NCBI GenBank assembly: GCA_009692185.1
Contig: SHZT01000006.1
Location: forward strand, 1 to 64,000
Source: Gemmatimonadota bacterium
GTDB taxonomy: Bacteria; Gemmatimonadota; Gemmatimonadetes; Gemmatimonadales; GWC2-71-9
Direction of reading: 5' to 3'
Length of the DNA: 64,000 nucleotides
Positions 1-7,962 of this stretch are shown one piece after another (the stretch's first letter is position 1; every line of letters begins with the position of its first letter). The translations under genes and the position numbers were made by a program. Under the pieces are notes generated by a model. That model was not told the origin of the DNA. It made no database searches and saw nothing but the letters and a program-made list of their open reading frames with translations.

Positions 1-486
1 GTCGGCCAGACGGGCGATGATGCGGTCTTCGTCGGGCCAGCCATCGCTCGTGGCCGGCACAAACTCGACGTTCACGCCGCGCGAGCGCTGCATGAGCCAC
101 GGGTAGACGTTCGCGGGGAACTCGCGTTCGGGAATGAGCACCGTATCACCGCGCTTGAGCGGCAGTCCATGCGCGGCCAGCGACAGGCCGAACGTGGTGT
201 TGTTGGCGAGGGCGATTTCGTCGGACTCGGCGTTCAGGAGATTGGCGATCAGTACTCGAAGGTCAGCAAGGCCTGCAAACAGTTCGCGATCCGGGAGGAG
301 GTGCGGGGCCGTCCGCCGAGCGGCGAACTGCTCGATGAACCGCCGCGTGCGCTCGGGGATGGGGCCCGTGCTGGCGTTGTTGAAGTAGGTGGTCTCGCCG
401 GTCCACGGAAACTCGACCGATCGCAGCGTACGGAACGCCTGGTCGAGGTCAGGAGAGGCGGGTTGAACAACGACGGACTTCACCAC
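1..486 (-). CDS. Class V aminotransferase, N-terminal part (cut by window edge)
   Basis: The reverse strand reads as one open frame from a GTG at 486 (or the adjacent GTG at 483) off the left edge. It is missing from the ORF track because it has no ATG and no stop in the window. The visible ~161 residues begin with a segment reading TYFNNASTGPIPERT, the typical opening of PLP-dependent class V aminotransferases (cysteine desulfurase / isopenicillin N epimerase-like), followed by NTTFGLSLAAHGL and a stretch ending IPEREFPANVYPW. The catalytic lysine would lie beyond the edge, so the substrate cannot be assigned. It lies about 60 nt downstream of the exporter gene on the same strand and probably belongs to the same transcript. 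Confidence 0.8.
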   Translation of the reverse strand, partial: MVKSVVVQPASPDLDQAFRTLRSVEFPWTGETTYFNNASTGPIPERTRRFIEQFAARRTAPHLLPDRELFAGLADLRVLIANLLNAESDEIALANNTTFGLSLAAHGLPLKRGDTVLIPEREFPANVYPWLMQRSRGVNVEFVPATSDGWPDEDRIIARLAD

Positions 487-548
487 GGCGAAACAGTTCC
501 GGCTTCAGGGCGAGTGAATACTACTCAAGGGGACGGGCAGGACGGACG

Positions 549-2348
549 CTAGCGGCCGACAAGTTCGAAAGAGTGCAGCCGCTGGTAGACGCCGCCCGAC
601 GTCACGAGCTGGTCGTGGCTTCCCTGCTCCATGATCACCCCGCGATCGAGCACGGCAATGCGGTCGGCGCGGGAGATGGTGGAAAGCCGGTGGGCGATGA
701 CCAGCACTGTGCGTCCGTGCATAAGGTGCTCGATGGCCTCCTGCACCAGGCGTTCGGACTCTGAATCGAGCGCCGAGGTCGCTTCATCGAGAATCAGGAC
801 CGGTGGGTCACGCAGGATCGCCCGCGCGATGGCAATGCGCTGGCGCTCACCGCCTGACAGGCGGGCGCCGCGTTCTCCCAGCGGCGTGTCGTAGCCCAGC
901 GGAAGGCGCTCGATGAACGCGTGGGCGTTCGCCGCGCGGGCCGCCGCCTCGATCGCTGGGAGCCCGGCGCTCGCCTGATCACCATAGGCAATGTTGGCGC
1001 GAACCGTGTCATTGAAGATCACGGTCTGCTGGCTCACGATCCCCAGCTGGCGCCGGAGTGACTGCCGGCCGTACGCCGTCGTCGGCACGCCATCGAGCGT
1101 GACGGCGCCGCGGGTCGGGTCAATGAACCGCGGCAGGAGATCCACCAGCGTGGACTTCCCCGCCCCGGACGGACCCACGATCGCAACCACTTCTCCACGC
1201 CCCACGCGAAGCTGCACGCCGGCCAGCACCCATTCCCCCGGCCGGTAGCCGAACCACACATCATCGAAGACGATCTCGCGCTTCAGGCCGGCGAATGGAC
1301 GGGCCGACGGCTGATCCACGTCGTCCGGCGGAAGGTCCAGGATCTCGAACAAACGCTCCGCCGACGCGGTGGCCTGGGCCGCGTACACGGGGAACTGTGC
1401 CAGTGCCTTGATGGGCGGGAGGAGGCGCAGCGTGACGGCCAGAAACGCGAGAAACAGTTCGGGCCGCAACGCCGGGCCCACCGCGGTGCCGGTGCCGACC
1501 GCGAGCAAGAGCACGATGACCGCCCCACCCAGCGACTCGCTCAGGGGATGCGCCATCACGGACAGCCGTGTCGCCACGGTGACCTCCCGCACGTAGTTCC
1601 CCATGCGTTCGTCGAACCGCCGGCGTTCGTACGGCTCGGCCGCGTGCGCCTTCACCAGCCGGGCGCCTTCCACCGTTTCGGCGACGATCGCGGCCAGCTC
1701 GCCGCGTTGCTCCAGCGTGGCGCGAATCCGGGAACGGAGTCGCCGCAAGAGCGGCAGCATGATTCCGGCGATCGCCGGGGCGACCAGCAGGGCCACGAGG
1801 GCAAGCCGCCACGAAATGGAAAACATGATCGCGAGGTAGACGAGCACCACGACGGCGTTCTGGAGCGCGGTGACGAGCGCGTTGCTGACGATCAGCTTCG
1901 CCTGCTCGGGATCGGACAACATGCGGTTGAGCAATTCACCGCCGCGAGCCTTGTGGTAGAAGCCCAGGCCAAGACGCTGGAGGTGCCCGTAGAGAGCACG
2001 GCGGAGATCGCGGGCGAGGTACTCCTGGAGCCGCCCGCCAAGGTGGTTCGCCGTGAACGCGGCGAAGTTCTTCACCAGGATCGTGACCAGCAGGATCAGC
2101 GCCACCCCGCGCAGGACGCCCGCCCCGGTGCCGGGGCCGAGTATCGCGTGCAGCAGGCGGTCGAGCATCCGTTCCACGCCGACCGGGCTCCCCGGCGTGC
2201 CGGCCTGGAACAAGGCGCGGAAGAACGGGATCAGCATCGCGAAGCTCAGCCCGTCGAGCGTCGAGGCGATCACCGCCGCCCCGAGACATGTGCCGAGCAG
2301 CGCCCAGTACGGGCGGACGTATCCCAGCAGGCGGCGCGTCGGGCTCAC
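549..2348 (-). CDS. ABC exporter, fused permease and ATPase (MsbA-like)
   Basis: This 599-aa protein has the layout of a half-size type IV ABC exporter: an N-terminal six-helix transmembrane domain (residues about 1-320) and a C-terminal nucleotide-binding domain. In the latter I see Walker A GPSGAGKST (about residue 390), the signature LSGGERQR (about 494), Walker B VLILDEATSALD and an H-loop IAHRL. Such proteins homodimerise in the inner membrane and export lipids or hydrophobic compounds; MsbA itself flips lipid A. The substrate cannot be read from sequence. Translation starts at GTG, 5 nt past the porX stop, so it is the second gene of that operon. Confidence 0.9.
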   Translation of the reverse strand: MSPTRRLLGYVRPYWALLGTCLGAAVIASTLDGLSFAMLIPFFRALFQAGTPGSPVGVERMLDRLLHAILGPGTGAGVLRGVALILLVTILVKNFAAFTANHLGGRLQEYLARDLRRALYGHLQRLGLGFYHKARGGELLNRMLSDPEQAKLIVSNALVTALQNAVVVLVYLAIMFSISWRLALVALLVAPAIAGIMLPLLRRLRSRIRATLEQRGELAAIVAETVEGARLVKAHAAEPYERRRFDERMGNYVREVTVATRLSVMAHPLSESLGGAVIVLLLAVGTGTAVGPALRPELFLAFLAVTLRLLPPIKALAQFPVYAAQATASAERLFEILDLPPDDVDQPSARPFAGLKREIVFDDVWFGYRPGEWVLAGVQLRVGRGEVVAIVGPSGAGKSTLVDLLPRFIDPTRGAVTLDGVPTTAYGRQSLRRQLGIVSQQTVIFNDTVRANIAYGDQASAGLPAIEAAARAANAHAFIERLPLGYDTPLGERGARLSGGERQRIAIARAILRDPPVLILDEATSALDSESERLVQEAIEHLMHGRTVLVIAHRLSTISRADRIAVLDRGVIMEQGSHDQLVTSGGVYQRLHSFELVGR

Positions 2349-2352
2349 GACG

Positions 2353-3918
2353 TCAGCCGCCTCGCGGGGTCAGGAGCGCCACGGGGCAAATGACCTCTTC
2401 CGGCGTGACGCCGCCGTGGAGGAATGAGCCCCGGTAGCGCGCCTGGTACTCACGCAGCTTGGTGGGATACACGAAGAAATGGTCGCCGGCGGCGAGCAGG
2501 AGACGTACGCCGAGCTTCATGGGCGGCAGGCCCCAGGCGCGAAGGTCCTCGACCAGGATGCCGGCCTGCTTGCGTTCCGCGCGCAGGTCCTCGCCGAACT
2601 TGTACCGGAGGTTGGCCGTCGCGTCCCGCTTCGCGAACACGGTGGCGGGCGTGTGGCAGTGGATCGAGCCGTGATCCGTCGTGAGCAGGACGGGCACATC
2701 GCGCCGCTCGGCCTCCTTGAGCGCCCGCATCAGGGCGGAATACTGGAACCACGTGCGCGTCAGCCCGCGCAGGGCGCTCGCGTCGCGGGCGACCTCGTGG
2801 AGAATGGCGTGTTCCCCCCGCCCATGTGTCAGCTGGTCAATGAAGTTGAACACCAGCACCGAGACGCCGCCCTTGGCGAGGTATCCCGGCAGGCGGCGCA
2901 ACGCCTCTTCGCCGTCGCTCGGGCTGGAGATCTTCTCGTAGGGTACGTCCATGGTCTGGTCCAGCAGTTCGCCCAGCTGCTCGTTGAGCAGCTCGGCCTC
3001 GTGCGCGTTCAGGCTCTCGTCGTCGTGCTCACCCCACCATTCCGGGTGCCGCTGGGCGATTTCCAGCGGGAACAGGCCGCTGAAAATCGCGTTGCGCGAG
3101 TACGGCGTGGCGCTCGGCAGGATGCTGTAGTAGTGCGAGACCTCGATGTCGAACAGTTCGGCGATGTCGGGCTTCAGGGTTTCCCACTGGTCCAGCCGGA
3201 GGCAGTCCACCACGATGAACAGCACCTTGCCGTGCGACCTGAGCACCGGCGTGAGGAACTCGCCCACGACGTCCACCGACAGCGGGGGGCGGTCGCCCGA
3301 CGGCTCCTTGAGCCATCGCGGGTAGCTCCGCTGGATGAACTCGGCGAAATCTGCGTGGAGGCTGGACTGATACGTGCTGAGCGCCTCGCGGAGGCCCGTC
3401 TGGTCGCCGTGGGAGAGTTTCACTTCCCACTGTGCCAGCTCGGCCACGAGCTCGACCCATTCGCGCCAGCCCAGGCGGCCGCCGCGGCGGGTTTCCAGCT
3501 CGCGGAACCGGAGCACGAAATCGCGTGCCAGCCGCTGTTCGCGAATCCGGTCTCCCTCGAGCAGGCGGGTGACCACGGACAGGATCTGCCGCGGGTTCAC
3601 CGGCTTCACGAGGTAGTCGTCCATCTGGATGCCGATGGCCTCGCGCATGATGCCGGATTCTTCGCTCTTGGTCACCATGACCAGCGGGACAGCGGGATCA
3701 ATGGCGCGGATCTCGCCGACGAGCTCGAGTCCCCGGCGGCCGGGCATCTGCTCGTCCAGCAGGACGACTCCGTAGGGCTGTCTGCGGAGGAGGGCGAGGG
3801 CATCATCACCATTGGCCGTGCGTTCGACGGTGAACCCCTGCTCTTCGAGGAAGAGCGTGTGCGCCGACAGGGATTCGATCTCGTCGTCCACCCAGAGAAT
3901 GGTCTTGGGGCGGGTCAT
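2353..3918 (-). CDS. porX: PorX-type response regulator with PglZ alkaline-phosphatase-fold output domain
   Basis: The 521-aa protein starts with a CheY-like receiver (residues 1-120; acidic pair D11/D12, phospho-acceptor D55, conserved K105 region DYLVKPVNP), followed by a helical linker and a PglZ/alkaline-phosphatase-superfamily domain. In that domain I see the metal-binding FIVVDCLRLDQW (D238), the nucleophile segment LPSATPYSRN (T271), NFIDQLTH and LLTTDHGS. From memory, the block order and wording match PorX of Bacteroidota. There PorX works with PorY to control the type IX secretion system, and its output domain is reported to be a zinc-dependent phosphodiesterase acting on oligonucleotides. 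No histidine kinase and no T9SS gene is nearby. It heads the minus-strand operon with the exporter. Confidence 0.88.
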   Translation of the reverse strand: MTRPKTILWVDDEIESLSAHTLFLEEQGFTVERTANGDDALALLRRQPYGVVLLDEQMPGRRGLELVGEIRAIDPAVPLVMVTKSEESGIMREAIGIQMDDYLVKPVNPRQILSVVTRLLEGDRIREQRLARDFVLRFRELETRRGGRLGWREWVELVAELAQWEVKLSHGDQTGLREALSTYQSSLHADFAEFIQRSYPRWLKEPSGDRPPLSVDVVGEFLTPVLRSHGKVLFIVVDCLRLDQWETLKPDIAELFDIEVSHYYSILPSATPYSRNAIFSGLFPLEIAQRHPEWWGEHDDESLNAHEAELLNEQLGELLDQTMDVPYEKISSPSDGEEALRRLPGYLAKGGVSVLVFNFIDQLTHGRGEHAILHEVARDASALRGLTRTWFQYSALMRALKEAERRDVPVLLTTDHGSIHCHTPATVFAKRDATANLRYKFGEDLRAERKQAGILVEDLRAWGLPPMKLGVRLLLAAGDHFFVYPTKLREYQARYRGSFLHGGVTPEEVICPVALLTPRGG

Positions 3919-3953
3919 GACGGGAAACTAGTTAGCGGCTGATATGCGGGATA

Positions 3954-3993
3954 GGCGGATGAGCGGATGAGCGGATGGACGGATGGATGGATC
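3954..3993. repeat. Tandem GGATGAGC-type octamer array
   Basis: The gap between porX and the 4013 gene contains GGCGGATGAGCGGATGAGC followed by degenerate GGATGGAC/GGATGGAT units. The period is 8 nt decaying to 4 nt. A cleaner copy of the same array lies at 5261-5290, on the other side of the helicase-like gene. Confidence 0.8.
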
Positions 3994-3999
3994 GCGCGG

Positions 4000-4005
4000 T
4001 ACCTT
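4000..4005 (+). promoter_or_regulatory. Candidate -10 box, leaderless start
   Basis: TACCTT lies 7 nt before the ATG at 4013, with no Shine-Dalgarno sequence between them. The same spacing recurs at other operon heads in this window. Confidence 0.35.
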
Positions 4006-4012
4006 CTGACCC

Positions 4013-4405
4013 ATGAGTGATCAATTGGTCGCTGCGGAGGACCAGCTGCTGGAGTCGCTGGCCGCGGCGACGCGAGCGGCGGTGCGGAACGGCACGTATG
4101 CCCTGTGGCTCGTCGTGCGGGTGTGCTCCGGGGTCTTCCCGCCCGACCGGGTGAGCCTGTCGGGACACGGGCGGCGGGTGGCAAGTCTCACGCGCCGGAT
4201 CGCGCGACTGCCGCTCCCCCGCACGCTCAGGCGAGCGCTCGCGGGCGCCTTGCGGGAAATCAAGACGGCGGAGCCGCGCGATGCCGCCATGGCGCTGCAG
4301 CAGCTGGTGGCGCCGGCGCGGGAAATACTCGGCGCGGGCCCGGGTGACGCGGTGGCGCTCGCGGCGCGGGCCGCGCGCGACGCCGTGCGGGAAGAGAGAC
4401 GCTAG
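4013..4405 (+). CDS. Hypothetical helical protein upstream of DnaB-like ATPase
   Basis: A 130-aa, arginine- and alanine-rich protein with no signal peptide and no domain I recognise. It appears wholly alpha-helical. Its TAG stop overlaps the GTG of the next gene (TAGTG), so the two are translationally coupled, and a role linked to the DnaB-like ATPase is plausible but not shown. GC content and codon use look like those of the neighbours. Confidence 0.65.
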   Translation: MSDQLVAAEDQLLESLAAATRAAVRNGTYALWLVVRVCSGVFPPDRVSLSGHGRRVASLTRRIARLPLPRTLRRALAGALREIKTAEPRDAAMALQQLVAPAREILGAGPGDAVALAARAARDAVREERR

Positions 4406-5260
4406 TGGCCGAGCGGAAGAAGGTCGTGCGGGAATCGCTGACGAATCTCATCCGGCAGGTGGATGCCCAGCCCAAGGGCAAGGCCTCGCCCGACTCGGTG
4501 CCGACCGGTTTTCCCTCGGTGGACAAGATGCTGGGCGGCGGGTTCCGCCGTCGGGACCTGATCGCGCTGGGCGGCGATGTGGGTTCGGGGAAGTCCGCGC
4601 TGGCACTGAGCATCGCGCTCCGGACGGCCCGCGCCGGATTCAACGTGGTCTTCTTTTCGGGCGAGATGGATGCCGACCGGCTCATGGAACGCGCGCTGGC
4701 GATCGAGGGCCGTGCCCCGGTGGACGACATGCGGAACGCCGCCCTCACCGACCAGGGCCGAGCGGGTGTCGGCGCGGCGGCGCTCCGCATTCGCGATCTG
4801 CCGCTCTCGGCGTATGCGCTGACCGGCCAGAACCTGGACGAGGCGCTCGCCGCCGCGTGGCGGCATGACCCTGCTGGTGGTGGATTCCATCCAGCTCCTG
4901 CCGGCCGAAGAGTCCCGGGCCGACCAGGCGGAACAGGTGGCGAGCACTGTCCGGGCGCTCAAGGCCGTGGCGCTCGAGCGCAAGGTCGCGTACCTGGCGG
5001 TCGCGCAGCTCTCGGGGGCGCCGGCGGAACGCGATGATGCCCGGCCGCGGCTGGATGACTTCGGCGCGCTGGGCGCGGTGAAACACCACGCGGATGTCGT
5101 GCTCAGTCTCTACCGGGAGGAGATGTACCGGCCGGGCGGCGGGATCGAGGGCGCCACGGAACTGCTGGTATCGAAGAACCGGAACGGGCCGACCGGATTC
5201 GTGGATCTGTACTTCTACCAGCGGTATTTGCGATTCGAGGACATGCTGGATCCGGACTGA
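4405..5260 (+). CDS. DnaB/KaiC-like RecA-fold ATPase, interrupted by a +1 frameshift
   Basis: Two overlapping frames together encode one RecA-fold domain of the DnaB C-terminal type. The first (GTG at 4405) carries TGFPSVDKMLGGG and Walker A GGDVGSGKSAL, then VFFSGEMDADRL. The second (from 4865) carries the Walker B strand LLVVDSIQLL, then LAVAQLSG and LLVSKNRNGPTG. The real sequence leaves the first frame near AAAWR (about 4862) and resumes one base later at MTLLVVDS, which equals one extra nucleotide. Without the shift the product would be about 285 aa with no DnaB N-terminal domain, so it is not the main replicative helicase. Pseudogene, sequencing error and programmed frameshift are all possible. 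Confidence 0.75.
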
Positions 5261-5290
5261 CGGATGAGCGGATGAGCGGATGAGCGGATC
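5261..5290. repeat. Tandem GGATGAGC octamer array
   Basis: More than three head-to-tail copies of GGATGAGC sit between the stop of the DnaB-like gene and the stop of convergent ridA. It is the same unit as at 3954-3993. Confidence 0.85.
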
Positions 5291-5291
5291 G

Positions 5292-5678
5292 TTACTCCAG
5301 AATTGCTTCGACTTCTATCTCAACCAGCATCTCCGGGTCAATCAGGCGGCTCACCTCCACCATCGTGCTGGCCGGGCGAATGTCCTTGAAGATTTCGCCA
5401 TGCGCGCGGCCGATCTGCTTCCAGTCCTCGAAGTTCGTGACGAAGACCCGCGTGCGGACGACGTCCTTGAACGAGGCGCCAGCCTTCTTGAGGGCGGTCT
5501 CGATGTTCTGGAACGTCTGCACAGCCTGGGCATAGGCGTCGCCTACACCGACCACCTTGCCGTCGGGACCAGTGGCGGTCGTGCCGGCCACGTGGATCAC
5601 ATTGCCGACGCGGACGGCGCGGGAGTACCCGACAATCGGCTCCCACGGCGCCCCGGATGAAATGTTGGTCCGGGTCAC
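5292..5678 (-). CDS. ridA: RidA/YjgF-family enamine-imine deaminase
   Basis: With the GTG at 5678 as start the product is 128 aa ([21 protein letters not shown] onward), the normal length for the Rid family. The 176-aa frame in the track adds an arginine-rich leader that overlaps the upstream gene and is unlikely to be real. Family segments include [19 protein letters not shown] and, near the end, [14 protein letters not shown]. RidA hydrolyses reactive 2-aminoacrylate-type enamines made by PLP enzymes. A catalytic-type arginine is plausible at TRVFVTNF. Its start overlaps the stop of the lipoprotein gene (GTGA), so the pair is co-translated. Confidence 0.85.
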   Translation of the reverse strand: MTRTNISSGAPWEPIVGYSRAVRVGNVIHVAGTTATGPDGKVVGVGDAYAQAVQTFQNIETALKKAGASFKDVVRTRVFVTNFEDWKQIGRAHGEIFKDIRPASTMVEVSRLIDPEMLVEIEVEAILE

Positions 5679-6019
5679 TTCGGGGCGGGCTCCGCGGTCA
5701 TCACCGAGAAGCTGGTTCCACCACCCTCGGGCCGGATCATGAGCCAGAGCGGCTTGGCCGGGCCTTCCGCGTGGAGGACCACCATTCCATCCGGCAGGCG
5801 GTTGTCCCCGGTGATCCGCCACTGGTGCTCCAGGAACCAGCGCCGGTACCAGGCGGCGACGCTGTCGGACGGATACTGGGCGCGGTAGACGGCCTCGACG
5901 GCCTCGGTGCCTTCGCTGGATGAGATGCGCGCGGCACCGGGCGGAACGGGCGCATCGCTGACCAGGGAAGCCGGGGCGCTCTTCGGCGGCGGCTCGCTTC
6001 CGCAGGCCGAAACGAGCAC
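5675..6019 (-). CDS. Putative lipoprotein with damaged 5' end
   Basis: The frame encodes a small secreted protein with a lipobox-like LVSACGS. From the nearest GTG (6019) only MLVSAC precedes the cysteine, which is too short for a signal peptide. Reading further upstream in the same frame gives [17 protein letters not shown], a good lipoprotein signal, but no start codon and then a TGA. An ATG at 6063 is one frame off; one missing base near 6051 would join them as [20 protein letters not shown]. The mature domain ([20 protein letters not shown]) resembles no family I can name. It is co-translated with ridA. Confidence 0.6.
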   Translation of the reverse strand: MLVSACGSEPPPKSAPASLVSDAPVPPGAARISSSEGTEAVEAVYRAQYPSDSVAAWYRRWFLEHQWRITGDNRLPDGMVVLHAEGPAKPLWLMIRPEGGGTSFSVMTAEPAPK

Positions 6020-6087
6020 GGCGGCGGCCAGGGCCAGGATGGCGGGAAAACGGGATCAGGCATTGGGGGGAAGGCTACGCCAGCGCG

Positions 6088-6117
6088 TTGCTGGCCTCAA
6101 GCGGCGGCGGATATATT
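6088..6117 (+). promoter_or_regulatory. Sigma-70-type promoter of the yebC-ruv operon
   Basis: TTGCTG (6088-6093), an 18-nt spacer and TATATT (6112-6117) precede yebC. A GGAGGT ribosome site follows at 6125-6130. Confidence 0.6.
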
Positions 6118-6134
6118 GTGGCTCGGAGGTCCCC

Positions 6135-6884
6135 ATGGCTGGCCACAGCAAATGGAAACAGATCAAGCACAAGAAGGCGGCGACCGATTCCAAGCGGGGC
6201 GCCATCTTTACCAAGATCATCAAGGAAATCACCGTCGCCGCGCGGTTCGGCGGTGGTGATCCGGCTGGGAACCCGCGCCTCCGCACCGCCATCGATGCCG
6301 CCAAGGCCGAAAACATGCCGGGCGAGAATATCGAACGGGCCATCAAGAAGGGCACGGGCCAGCTCGAGGGCGTGACCTACGAGGACATCATGTACGAGGG
6401 GTACGGGCCGGGCGGCGCCGCGATCCTGGTGCAGGCCACCACCGACAATCCCACCCGCACCGTCTCCGACGTTCGCTACATCTTTTCGCGCCACGCGGGC
6501 AATCTGGGCGCGCAAAACTCGGTCGCGTGGATGTTCGACAAGAAGGGCCTGCTCACGCTGGACGCCACGAAGGTGGACGAAGACGCCGCCCTGGAGGCGG
6601 CCCTCGATGCCGGCGCCGACGACATGAGCCGGGACGGCGACATCTACATCATCACGACGACCCCCGCCACGCTCCACGCCGTCCAGGACGCGCTCAAGAA
6701 AAAGGGATTCGCCACGGCCAGCGCCGAGATCTCCATGGTTCCCAGGAACACGGTGAAGGTCGAGACCGTGGACGCGAAAAAACTGCTCGCGCTCATGGAA
6801 GCGCTGGATGAGCACGACGACGTGTCCAAGGTGTTCAGCAATTTCGATATCGACGCCGAGACGCTCGCGGCGGTCGGCGGGTGA
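6135..6884 (+). CDS. yebC: YebC/PmpR-family protein (TACO1-like)
   Basis: The ATG at 6135 follows GGAGGT by 4 nt and gives 249 aa beginning MAGHSKWKQIKHKKAATDSKRG, the family hallmark; the longer track frame adds unrelated residues. Full-length family features follow, including IDAAKAENMPGENIERAIKKG and YEGYGPGG. YebC proteins are cytosolic; older work treats them as DNA-binding regulators, newer work as ribosome-associated factors that relieve stalling at proline stretches. It is first in the operon, directly coupled to ruvC by a GTGA overlap, an arrangement common in many bacteria. Confidence 0.95.
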   Translation: MAGHSKWKQIKHKKAATDSKRGAIFTKIIKEITVAARFGGGDPAGNPRLRTAIDAAKAENMPGENIERAIKKGTGQLEGVTYEDIMYEGYGPGGAAILVQATTDNPTRTVSDVRYIFSRHAGNLGAQNSVAWMFDKKGLLTLDATKVDEDAALEAALDAGADDMSRDGDIYIITTTPATLHAVQDALKKKGFATASAEISMVPRNTVKVETVDAKKLLALMEALDEHDDVSKVFSNFDIDAETLAAVGG

Positions 6885-7369
6885 GCGAACGGGTGCTGGG
6901 AATCGATCCCGGCACGGCAGTCACCGGCTACGGCGTCGTCGAGCCGGCCAACGGCCGCCCCGGCCGGCTGATTGAATGCGGGGTCATTCGCACCAATCCA
7001 AAGCAGAAACTCTGGGAGCGCCTGAACACCCTCTTCGAGGGCGTGGTGGAGCTCATTGAACGGCACGGGCCGCAGACGCTCGCTGTGGAAACCAGTTTCT
7101 ACGGCAAGAATGTCCGGACGACGGTGACGCTGGGCCAGGCGCGCGGCGTGATCCTGCTCGCGGCCACGCGGGCCGGGATCGGCATCGCAGAGTTCTCACC
7201 CGCCACGGTGAAGCAATCGATTGTTGGTCGAGGCGGAGCGGAGAAATCCCAGGTGGGATACATGGTCCAGCAGCTGCTCAGGCTCACCGCCCCACCCTCG
7301 CCGAACGACGCGGCCGATGGCGTGGCCGTGGCGCTCACGTACCTCATGCGCCGGCGGCTCCCCCGATGA
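6881..7369 (+). CDS. ruvC: Holliday junction resolvase RuvC
   Basis: 162 aa from a GTG that overlaps the yebC stop. Motifs of the RNase H-like nuclease are present: GIDPGTAVTGYG with the first catalytic Asp, the acidic segment AVETSFYGKN, and the C-terminal NDAADGVAVAL pair of aspartates. RuvC works as a dimer with RuvAB and cuts four-way junctions symmetrically during recombinational repair. The length is normal and all acidic residues are present. Confidence 0.97.
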   Translation: MSERVLGIDPGTAVTGYGVVEPANGRPGRLIECGVIRTNPKQKLWERLNTLFEGVVELIERHGPQTLAVETSFYGKNVRTTVTLGQARGVILLAATRAGIGIAEFSPATVKQSIVGRGGAEKSQVGYMVQQLLRLTAPPSPNDAADGVAVALTYLMRRRLPR

Positions 7370-7962
7370 TCGCGGCCGTTCGCGGAATACTCACCGGCAA
7401 GCACGGCGAGCGCGTGACGGTCACCACGAGCGGCGGCGTCAGCTACGAGATCGCGGTGCCCATAGCGGTGCTCGAGCGGATGCCGGCAGACGGCGCGACG
7501 GTCGAGCTCCGCACGGTGCTCGTGGTGCGGGAGGACGCCTGGTCTCTGTACGGTTTCGACACCGAGTACGACAAGGCCGTGTTTCAGCGCCTGCTCAGCG
7601 CCACCGGTGTCGGTCCCAAGCTCGCGCTCGCGCTCGTGTCAACGCTCGGCGGAGCCCGGGTCGTTCGATCGCTCAAGGAAGGCGATCTTGGCACGCTCTG
7701 CACCGTGCCCGGGGTCGGCAAGAAGACGGCGGAACGCATGGTGGTCGAACTCAAGGACAAGGTTGGGGCGCTGGGGATCCCGGGTACCGCCCAGCCGGGC
7801 CCCGGTCCAGTTGCGGAACAAGCGGTCCAGGCGCTCACCAATCTCGGATTCGCTTCCGCAGATGCTGACCGCGCGGTCCGCGCCGCCGTCGCGGGCAACG
7901 GCACGGGTAACGTGGCCGAGTTGATTCGAACGGCATTGCAGATTCTGACGAAAGCCCGATGA
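7366..7962 (+). CDS. ruvA: Holliday junction DNA helicase subunit RuvA
   Basis: 198 aa, ATG overlapping the ruvC stop (ATGA). The N-terminal OB-fold ([11 protein letters not shown]) is followed by helix-hairpin-helix segments ([16 protein letters not shown] and [19 protein letters not shown]) and a C-terminal three-helix domain ([16 protein letters not shown]) that contacts RuvB. RuvA tetramers bind the junction and position two RuvB rings for branch migration. Confidence 0.97.
   Translation: MIAAVRGILTGKHGERVTVTTSGGVSYEIAVPIAVLERMPADGATVELRTVLVVREDAWSLYGFDTEYDKAVFQRLLSATGVGPKLALALVSTLGGARVVRSLKEGDLGTLCTVPGVGKKTAERMVVELKDKVGALGIPGTAQPGPGPVAEQAVQALTNLGFASADADRAVRAAVAGNGTGNVAELIRTALQILTKAR

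Noticed and set aside
2353-3918. BREX/Pgl phage-defence role for the PglZ-domain protein
   Set aside because: The receiver domain and the overall wording match PorX, and no BrxC, BrxL, PglX methylase or other defence gene is nearby.
2479-3942. 487-codon plus-strand frame opposite porX
   Set aside because: Shadow of the porX coding strand; no recognisable domain.
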